Assembly: GCA_963677345.2 (NCBI GenBank)
Contig: CAXXLC010000017.1
Coordinates: 144,143-208,142 of the forward strand
Direction of reading: 5' to 3'
DNA: 64,000 nt
DNA from: Saccharicrinis sp963677345
GTDB taxonomy: Bacteria; Bacteroidota; Bacteroidia; Bacteroidales; Marinilabiliaceae
Shown here piece by piece: positions 57,779 through 64,000 of this stretch (positions within the stretch are counted from its first letter, which is position 1; every line of letters begins with the position of its first letter). Both the position numbers and the translations under genes were made by a program. The notes below the pieces were generated by a model. That model worked only from the letters and a program-made list of their open reading frames with translations. It made no database searches and was not told the origin of the DNA.

Positions 57779-59344
57779 TTAAAATTTAAATGATAATTGA
57801 TTATTATAATATTCTCTTCCCCTGATGTTATTGTGTTGCGGAAGATCTTTTTGAGGATCCTGCTGAGTTGATTCTGTCATTTTATTTTTGATAATATTCA
57901 TCACAAAACCATAACTGTAATTTTGATTGTCGATAGCTATCTGACAGGCTTTATTAAACGTATCGATCGGGGTATTTTTACACAAACTAAACAGACCGTC
58001 ACAAGTACGATAGAGTTGTTCGGGATATTTCTTTTGAGTAAAAATCATCTCTACCAGTTGTCCTAATGTTTCAGATAGTTTTATTGCTTTGTCTTTATAA
58101 TACTCAGGACTTCGGTTTAAATAATGCTGATGAGTAGAACACAAATGTTCTTTATCAGTGGTGTATGTTCCTGTTGAGTAACTACGTTGATGTACTGCTA
58201 TTTGGTTGTATTTATAGTAGATACGCACCATCGAGCGAGTATATATAACCTTTAGCCTTTTGCCTATGTATTGATATGGTGCACTGTAGTAGTGTTTATC
58301 TTCTCCGAGGTATATATGATTGTTTTGTGCCAGTTTATATTCCTTGTAATACTTTATTTCAAAAGAATCCTTTGGCAGTTCCTGAAGCAATGCTTTTTCA
58401 TTTGATAAAAAGTGTTCTTCTCTACAATAATCACGCTTTTGCATGCGTGTTTGATTGTGTTTAAGTGTATGTTCTTTTATGGCCTTATTGAGCTGATCTA
58501 ATGAAAAGAACTGTTGATGCCGAATGCGAGCATATACCCGATTGTAGATGAGTTTTACTTGATTTTCAACCAGAGCTTTGTCTTTGGGTTTTCTTGCTCT
58601 GGTCGGGACTACAGCCATATTGTAATGGTTAGCAAAATCTTCGAGTGCCTGATTAATGGTTGGCTCATACCTATTGGCTCTTATTACAGCAGATTTAAGA
58701 TTGTCGGGAACCAAAACCTTTGGAGTCCCTCCTAAACTCTGCAAACAGCATGTAAGTGCATAAATAAAATCATCAATGCGCTGACTGGGCACTGCTATAC
58801 AGAAACTATAATCGGAGTATGGTAAACAGGCCACAAAAACCTGACATTCGATGATCTCTCCTGTGGTAGCATCAATGTAAGATAGCTTTTTACCAGCATA
58901 GTCTACAAATAGTTTTTCTCCAGGTTCATGGTGTAATACCATTGATGGATTCTTTGTAAGAAGATGTTGTGCTAAGTGATAACTAAATTGGCTCAGGCTG
59001 TATCCTGATGGATTTGATAAGCGATATTCTTCCCAAAGCAACTGCTTGGTTACTCCAGGCTTTTGAAGTTCGTTTTCAAAATAATCCAACTTGCTTTTAA
59101 GCACCTCAAAACGCTGATCCTTATATGCAGGATTACCAGGATGAAAGACTTTTTCAAGTGCATGATCCTCCATCTTTAACAGTGTGTTAAGGCTTAGCTT
59201 TGAACTACGGTATTTAATCAGATAACTCTTAACCGTGTTCTTACTTATGCCTAAATTGCGGGCAATGGTTTTATTACCAAACCCTTGACTGTGTAATTGT
59301 AGTATTTGTTTTACTTGGCTCATTCTTTTAGGTTTTCCTGCCAT
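57779..59344 (-). CDS. istA: IS21 transposase IstA
   Basis: A protein of 521 aa from the ATG at 59344; a TTG 12 bases upstream is less likely. An N-terminal helix-turn-helix (GNKTIARNLGISKNTVKSYL) binds the ends. The DDE catalytic domain has GEKLFVDYAGKKLSYID near 165, KVLVPDNLKSAVI near 220, and the Glu in DKALVENQVKLIYNR near 260. A beta-barrel-like C-terminal region (YSAPYQYIGKRLKVIYTRSM) follows. The gene is intact and pairs with istB. Confidence 0.92.
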   Translation of the reverse strand: MAGKPKRMSQVKQILQLHSQGFGNKTIARNLGISKNTVKSYLIKYRSSKLSLNTLLKMEDHALEKVFHPGNPAYKDQRFEVLKSKLDYFENELQKPGVTKQLLWEEYRLSNPSGYSLSQFSYHLAQHLLTKNPSMVLHHEPGEKLFVDYAGKKLSYIDATTGEIIECQVFVACLPYSDYSFCIAVPSQRIDDFIYALTCCLQSLGGTPKVLVPDNLKSAVIRANRYEPTINQALEDFANHYNMAVVPTRARKPKDKALVENQVKLIYNRVYARIRHQQFFSLDQLNKAIKEHTLKHNQTRMQKRDYCREEHFLSNEKALLQELPKDSFEIKYYKEYKLAQNNHIYLGEDKHYYSAPYQYIGKRLKVIYTRSMVRIYYKYNQIAVHQRSYSTGTYTTDKEHLCSTHQHYLNRSPEYYKDKAIKLSETLGQLVEMIFTQKKYPEQLYRTCDGLFSLCKNTPIDTFNKACQIAIDNQNYSYGFVMNIIKNKMTESTQQDPQKDLPQHNNIRGREYYNNQLSFKF

Positions 59345-59811
59345 AATCAGTATCAATTAGTAGTTTAAACTACTAATTAATTAAACCTAAATCCAAGGGG
59401 TCAACATGCTCCGTTTTTTTTGAGGAAACGATTGTTAGAGAGGGGGTCAATATGCTCCGTTTTATTTCCGTTCCGGTAGCACATTCTTGCCCTCAATCCT
59501 TATTAAAGGGGTCAGCATCTGCCGGAATGTCATGCCCAAAACATTACATTAACCAGCTTCTGGAAAGGGGGGTCAACATGGTCAAGAATATCCACTGACA
59601 CTCATTCCGGAAATTAACGGACACTTTTCTCGAAAAATATTTGTGTGTAAATCTAAAAAAAAATTAGTCATCATTTCTTAATAATTTACACATAGATTTT
59701 CCGTTAAGATCAATGCGATAAGTAGCATTTTTGTTATCAGCAACTCAATATGCAGAGAAAATGGCAACATAAATACACAACTTTAAGATGATAAATAGAC
59801 AAAAATTATGG

Positions 59812-60232
59812 TTAAATAAAAATAGATTTACGATTTTTTATTCTGTAACTTTTATCGGATAGGTTTATAATTTCACACTTATATAAGATTCTGTCAAGAA
59901 GTGCCGTCGCCAGCACTTCATCATCAAGCATAAGAGCCCATTCTTTGGGCGATTTATTAGTTGTGATAATAAAGAAGTTTTTTCATATAATTGATTAATA
60001 AAGTTAAATAAAGCAACAGCAATAGATTTATCAAAAGGGAAAAGCATAATATCATCCATAATGATAAGGTTCGCTTTTGATAGTCTGGAGTATTCCGACA
60101 TCGCAGATTTGGTAACATCTTTCATTTTTAGCATTTGTATGATATCCTCCATCGTTCTAAAATAAGCTTTATAACCTGCTTTTATTGCATCAAAACATAA
60201 GCCGGCAGCTAAATAGTGCCTGCAGGAAAACT
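59812..60232 (-). pseudogene. decayed istB of a second IS21 element
   Basis: Minus-strand pieces read LAAGLCFDAIKAGYKAYFRT, MLKMKDVTKSAMSEYSRLSK, ANLIIMDDIMLFPFDKS (a Walker B region) and, after an indel near 59970, FFIITTNKSPKEWALMLDDE, LLDRILYKCEIINLSD, to a stop at 59812. The order matches IstB but the Walker A region is missing or altered (CRHYLAAG). It is not a copy of the complete istB nearby. No istA remains. Confidence 0.75.
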
Positions 60233-60539
60233 ATTATTTATTTGAAATACAGCTAATTACGGTTGATAAAATGTTTGAATCTTTATGTGTATTTAGTTGC
60301 TATATTTATTTATAATACAGATATTCAGTGTGTTAAATAATTGAGATTCGATTATTTCAACAAAGGATATTAAGAAAATATAAATATGAGAAAGAGATTC
60401 GAACAACAATTGACAATAGGAAGCCTATTAATAAAAGATACACCAATTCCAACTGCAAAAAGAAGTGGTGCGTTGCCTGCTTTATGTGCTGCATTAAAAA
60501 AAATTTATGTTACTCCGGAATGGAACAATAAGATTTATG

Positions 60540-62053
60540 GTAACTATTCAGTCAAATTTTAAAAACATAAATTTTTCTGGAGAATGTTGATAAGTATTAC
60601 TGAAATAAAGAAAATTGTGAATAAAGAATATGAAATATAGTTTCAGTAAAGAGTAGGTATGTCGACCTTTGCATCTGCATGGGAAAGAAGAAAAGTATAG
60701 AAGAAAAATTAGATGCCTTACTTGTTAGAGTTAATAAACTCGAAACAGAGAACAAGGAACTTCGCGAGGAAAATGCCACCCTCAAAGAACGTCTTTCTCA
60801 TTATGAAACACCAAAGAACAGTAGAAATAGCAGCAAGCCACCTTCATCTGATTTTCCCAAATTACCTAGAACACAATCATTACGAAAAAAATCAGGCAAA
60901 AAACCAGGAGGGCAATCAGGACATAAAGGCAATACACTAAAAATGGTCGAAGAACCAACAGTTATACAAGAACACTATTCAAATTATTGTAAGTGTTGTG
61001 GCAATAATCTTTCAGATATTGCAGGCACATTTGCAGGAAGGCGTCAGGTAATTGACATACCACCTATTAAACCAGTGATTACCGAACACCGTATTTACCA
61101 TAAACAATGCAGTTGTGGAATGGTAAACAAGGGATGCTATCCTAATCAAGTAAATACACCTGTTAGTTATGGTACAAACACTCAGGCCTTAGCTGCTTAT
61201 ATGTACACTCGCCAATATATGCCTTATGACCGCTTGCGTGAATTCTTTAATACCATATTAGGGTTAAAAATTAGTACTGGAGGTTTAAACTATCTGATTG
61301 GTAAGTTCACTAAAAAAGCAACTCCTTTCTACGAGCAAATACGTAACAATGTACTTTCTCATTGTACTGTTGGAGCTGATGAAACAGGAACTAATATTAA
61401 TGGAAAACTTCATTGGGCATGGGTCTTTCAAAATGCACAATCTACCTTTTTATCCGTTCATCAGAAACGAGGTTATGATGCTATTGAGGAAATTATGCCG
61501 GAAGGTTTTAAAAACAATACTTTGGTAACAGATTGTTGGAAACCTTATTTTAAAACACAAGCAGGAAATCACCAATTGTGTACTGCTCACCTTTTAAGAG
61601 AGCTTGAATTCTTTATCCAGAAATATCCCAAAAGCAACTGGGCATCGAAAATGAAAACGCTTATTATTAAAGCCCTAAAAATCTACAACAATAATTGGGA
61701 TGATAAGGCAACTAAAGCAGAAATATTTAAAGCATTTGTGAAACTCCAGAATAAGCAGATAAGCGAAACATTAAAAGAAGTGGTTGTCTTTAAAAACAGA
61801 TTAGTAAAATACGCTGATTATGTATTCACATTCCTAAATCAACCTGATGTTCCTCCTGATAATAATGCTTCGGAACGGGCTGTGAGAAATTTTAAAGTAA
61901 AACAAAAAGTCAGTGGTTTCTTCAAATCATTTGAAGGTGCAAATCATTATGCAATACAAAGATCTATTATAGATACTGCTATCAAGAGTTCTCAAAATCC
62001 CTTTGATACGCTTCGTGCTATTGCTATAGTTTAAGGCATGACTGAATAGTTAC
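60540..62053 (+). mobile_element. IS66 family insertion sequence (ISBst12-like, tnpC only)
   Basis: 1514 bp. The ends GTAACTATTCAGTC and GACTGAATAGTTAC are perfect inverted repeats. The 8-bp direct repeat GATTTATG flanks the element at 60532-60539 and 62054-62061. It has a single transposase gene without tnpA or tnpB, which fits the short ISBst12-like subgroup. It sits inside an ISNCY transposase gene. Confidence 0.93.
60679..62034 (+). CDS. IS66 family transposase TnpC
   Basis: A protein of 451 aa. An N-terminal coiled coil (KLDALLVRVNKLETENKEL) and a Ser/Pro-rich stretch (NSRNSSKPPSSDF) precede a Cys cluster (YCKCCGNNL, then QCSCG) that may bind zinc. The DDE domain has VGADETGTNI near 233, LVTDCWKPYF near 285, and the Glu in NNASERAVRNFKVKQK near 395. 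The gene starts at ATG 60679 and ends 19 bp inside the right end of the element. It appears intact. Confidence 0.93.
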   Translation: MGKKKSIEEKLDALLVRVNKLETENKELREENATLKERLSHYETPKNSRNSSKPPSSDFPKLPRTQSLRKKSGKKPGGQSGHKGNTLKMVEEPTVIQEHYSNYCKCCGNNLSDIAGTFAGRRQVIDIPPIKPVITEHRIYHKQCSCGMVNKGCYPNQVNTPVSYGTNTQALAAYMYTRQYMPYDRLREFFNTILGLKISTGGLNYLIGKFTKKATPFYEQIRNNVLSHCTVGADETGTNINGKLHWAWVFQNAQSTFLSVHQKRGYDAIEEIMPEGFKNNTLVTDCWKPYFKTQAGNHQLCTAHLLRELEFFIQKYPKSNWASKMKTLIIKALKIYNNNWDDKATKAEIFKAFVKLQNKQISETLKEVVVFKNRLVKYADYVFTFLNQPDVPPDNNASERAVRNFKVKQKVSGFFKSFEGANHYAIQRSIIDTAIKSSQNPFDTLRAIAIV

Positions 62054-63610
62054 GATTTATGAAATATTAGAAAAAGAAATATTACCTAAAAATAATCATA
62101 CAGGAAGAATAGGTATGGGACTTTGGGAAATATTTGTTTTATCACAAGTTCGTTTATGTCAAAACATTAGTTATGATGAGTTACATCATATTTCCAATTA
62201 TGACTCAATGGTGCGTCAAATTATGGGTATAGAAACTATTCAAACATATCAAAAGCAAGAGTATGGATATCAACGTATAATTGATAATGTTGGTTTGATT
62301 GATAATGAAACAATAAAAAAACTCAATAATATTATTGTTGAATTTGGACACGAGGTGTTTAAAAAAAAAGAGGAGGAAGCATTACACTTAAAAACAGATA
62401 GCTTTGTTGTAGAAAGCAATGTTCATTTTCCAACAGATTATAATTTACTTTGGGATAGTGTACGTAAATGTATTGATATGATAATCAAATTACAATATAG
62501 GCACAATCTTCCTGGCTGGAGAAAAGTAAAGGATTGGCAACGTGATTTAAAAAATAAAATGAGAGCTTTAGGTAGGGCTAATTCTTCAGGAGGCAAAGGA
62601 AAACAAGAACGTGTAAAAATGAAAGCTCAAGAATATATTAAAAAAGCTAAAGCACTTTATCAGAAATTAGAAAATTCTAAGGACAAATACCCAAAAGATG
62701 ACCTTATTAGTGTTGCTATAATTACTGAATTAGAACGTTTTATGCAATTACTTCGTAAGCATATTGATCTTCTTGAAAGAAGAGTTATTAAAGGGGAAAA
62801 GATTCCTCATGAAGAAAAATTGTTTTCTATTTTTGAGCAATATACAGAATGGATTACAAAAGGGAAATTGCGACCAAACGTTGAACTTGGTAAGAAAACA
62901 AATATTACCACTGACCAATATAATTTAATTCTTGATTATCAGGTTATGGATCATCAAGCAGATTCTGAAATTGTGCTGGAAGTAGCCGCAAGAATATTTA
63001 CAAAATTTAAAGTAAAAAGTTGGTCATTCGATAAAGGATATTATCATAAAAACAATAAAGTGTCATTGTCTCAAAAAGTTGAAAACCTTGTACTTCCAAA
63101 AAAGGGCAAGTGTAACAAAGAAGAGTATGAAGAAGAGCATAAATCAATATTCAAGAAGTTTAGACATAAACATAGTGCAATAGAATCTAATATTAACGAA
63201 CTAGAACATAGAGGATTGAATAGATGTCCTGATAAAGGATATGAACATTTTAAAAGATACGTTGGTCTTGCGATTACAGCCTTTAATCTGAAAAAAATAG
63301 GAGAACGACTGCTTGTAGATCTACGTCAGGAAATGAATGCCTCTGTAAAACAAGCGGCTTAATAATAGGTTTATACACATTTGTTTACGCCATTGTAATG
63401 GAATTGTTATGCCCTAATTTAAAATATAGAATATCATAATATATTATACGTAAACAAACATAGCTATTCCAAAAAAAATTGTTCTCTTTTCATTTTTTTT
63501 TGGAGTGTCAAAATTTACGCAAAGTTATTTCGCTTCAAAAAACAGGGGTTTTCTTGCTGGAACTAAAATAGGCTCTGCTCTTTAATTTTTATATTCATTA
63601 TAATTCAGTA

Positions 63611-63639
63611 ACTTAGAGTGTGTATTATTCACTCTAAGT
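63611..63639. repeat. 10-bp perfect inverted repeat before an IS1182-like transposase
   Basis: ACTTAGAGTG and CACTCTAAGT with a 9-nt spacer lie 10 bp before the start codon of the next gene. It could be an operator or mRNA hairpin that limits transposase expression, or part of the left end of the element. Confidence 0.5.
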
Positions 63640-63649
63640 GCAAGGAATT

Positions 63650-64000
63650 ATGGCAAAAGCTCAAAAAAACCGTGCATCTAAGCAAAAATATGTAAGTCCG
63701 GCGCAGTTAACACTAACAGGATTTGAAACTCCATTTGCAAGGAATCTTAAAACAGATAATAGATGGGTTATCCTTTCAAGACAGATACCATGGGATGATC
63801 TGACCTCTGTTTATCAAACGCAACTACGCAACAGTTCAACCGGTGCTTCAGGTATAAACCCAAGAGTAGCTTTGGGTGCATTAATGATAAAACACCTGTG
63901 CAATCTTAGTGATAGAGAAACGATTCAGCAGATTCAAGAGAATATGTACATGCAATACTTTATTGGGTACAGTAGTTATTGTGATGAAGAACCGTTTGAT
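63650..64000 (+). CDS. IS1182-like transposase, 3' truncated by window edge
   Basis: 117 codons are visible. The start MAKAQKNRASKQKY is followed by LTLTGFETPFARNL, NRWVILSRQIPWDDL, GINPRVALGALMIKHLCNLS and DRETIQQIQENMYMQYFIGY. This is the DUF772-type N-terminal domain of IS1182 (IS5-like) transposases. The catalytic domain lies beyond the edge. The left end of the element was not fixed. Confidence 0.85.
   Translation, partial: MAKAQKNRASKQKYVSPAQLTLTGFETPFARNLKTDNRWVILSRQIPWDDLTSVYQTQLRNSSTGASGINPRVALGALMIKHLCNLSDRETIQQIQENMYMQYFIGYSSYCDEEPFD

Larger units (their letters stand above)
56964..59532 (-). mobile_element. IS21 family insertion sequence
   Basis: About 2.57 kb. The left end TGACTAGATATTCCGG and the right end, in reverse complement TGACATTCCGGCAGATGCTG, are imperfect inverted repeats that share ATTCCGG and GATGCTGACCCCT. 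Internal GGGGTCAA-AT repeats near both ends (for example at 57009, 59397 and 59442) are probably transposase binding sites as in IS21. It contains intact istA and istB. No target duplication was recognised. Confidence 0.8.
60386..63362 (+). pseudogene. ISNCY family transposase split by an IS66 element
   Basis: The 5' part (60386-60539) encodes MRKRFEQQLTIGSLLIKDTP and on to PEWNNKIY; the 3' part (62062-63362) continues EILEKEILPKNNHTGRIGMG, then LWEIFVLSQVRLCQNISYDE and the rest. If the IS66 element and one copy of its 8-bp target duplication are removed, the frame joins exactly and encodes 484 aa. The assembled protein matches the ISNCY type, with LKTDSFVVESNVHFPTDYNL, VMDHQADSEI and GYYHKNNKVSLSQ near the middle and AIESNINELEHRGLNRCPDK near the end. 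The gene was intact at insertion, so the event is recent. Confidence 0.88.

Overview
The window looks like chromosomal DNA of a Bacteroidota bacterium, probably a marine or sediment relative of the Marinilabiliales. The genus is an inference. Evidence is strong AT-richness, type IX secretion (T9SS) C-terminal sorting domains, SprB-type repeats, FISUMP and DUF6266 proteins, many lipoproteins with a lipobox, a TTG-N20-TAnnTTTG promoter, and IS families common in this phylum. No rRNA, tRNA or CRISPR array was seen.

Most of the window is one large surface or exopolysaccharide locus interrupted by accessory DNA. At the left edge are a truncated acyltransferase-3 gene and a DUF354 gene with an indel in a 9-A run (1-1.9 kb). 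A FISUMP lipoprotein, a secreted PL8-type lyase, an IS1380 element, an SGNH-like lipoprotein and a broken VOC gene follow (2.4-10.4 kb). A minus-strand cassette (10.5-16.9 kb) encodes an acyl carrier protein, a glutamine-dependent asparagine synthase, an NAD-synthase-type ammonia ligase, an acyl-AMP ligase and a sugar transferase with an unusual N-terminal domain. Divergent from it is a CapD/WbpM-type nucleotide-sugar dehydratase.

From 19.3 to 27.8 kb the DNA is accessory: a PL14-like lipoprotein, two unrecognised lipoproteins, a DUF4143 ATPase between two long direct repeats, an IS630 element and a DUF6266 protein. A 62-64 bp palindromic element occurs twice in the window. One copy sits inside one arm of the long direct repeat and is absent from the other arm, so an empty site is visible.

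The core polysaccharide cluster (28-56.4 kb) has a minus-strand FemAB/BioF2-like acyltransferase and a PaaK-like ligase. The plus strand then carries a Wzx flippase, GT2 and GT4 glycosyltransferases, a GtrA/GtrB/polytopic-membrane-protein trio, a Wzy-like polymerase, a second PaaK-like gene, another GT4, an SDR epimerase, an MBOAT O-acyltransferase with two SGNH-type partners, a beta-helix protein with a T9SS tail, and a WecA/MraY-type initiating transferase. Genes from 28 to 45.8 kb are clean. Seven of the eight genes between 45.8 and 54.4 kb carry frame breaks while homology continues to the C-terminus. This could be a poorly polished stretch of sequence or real decay.

The right end (56.7-64 kb) is a pile of insertion sequences: a fragment of an IS1634-like transposase, a complete IS21 element, a decayed istB, an ISNCY transposase gene split by an IS66-type element with an 8-bp target duplication, and the start of an IS1182-like transposase running off the edge.

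Together the locus can start a lipid-linked glycan by either of two initiating transferases, build it with about ten glycosyltransferases, decorate it with acyl, O-acetyl and possibly amide groups, flip and polymerise it, and export lyases that may cut such polymers.
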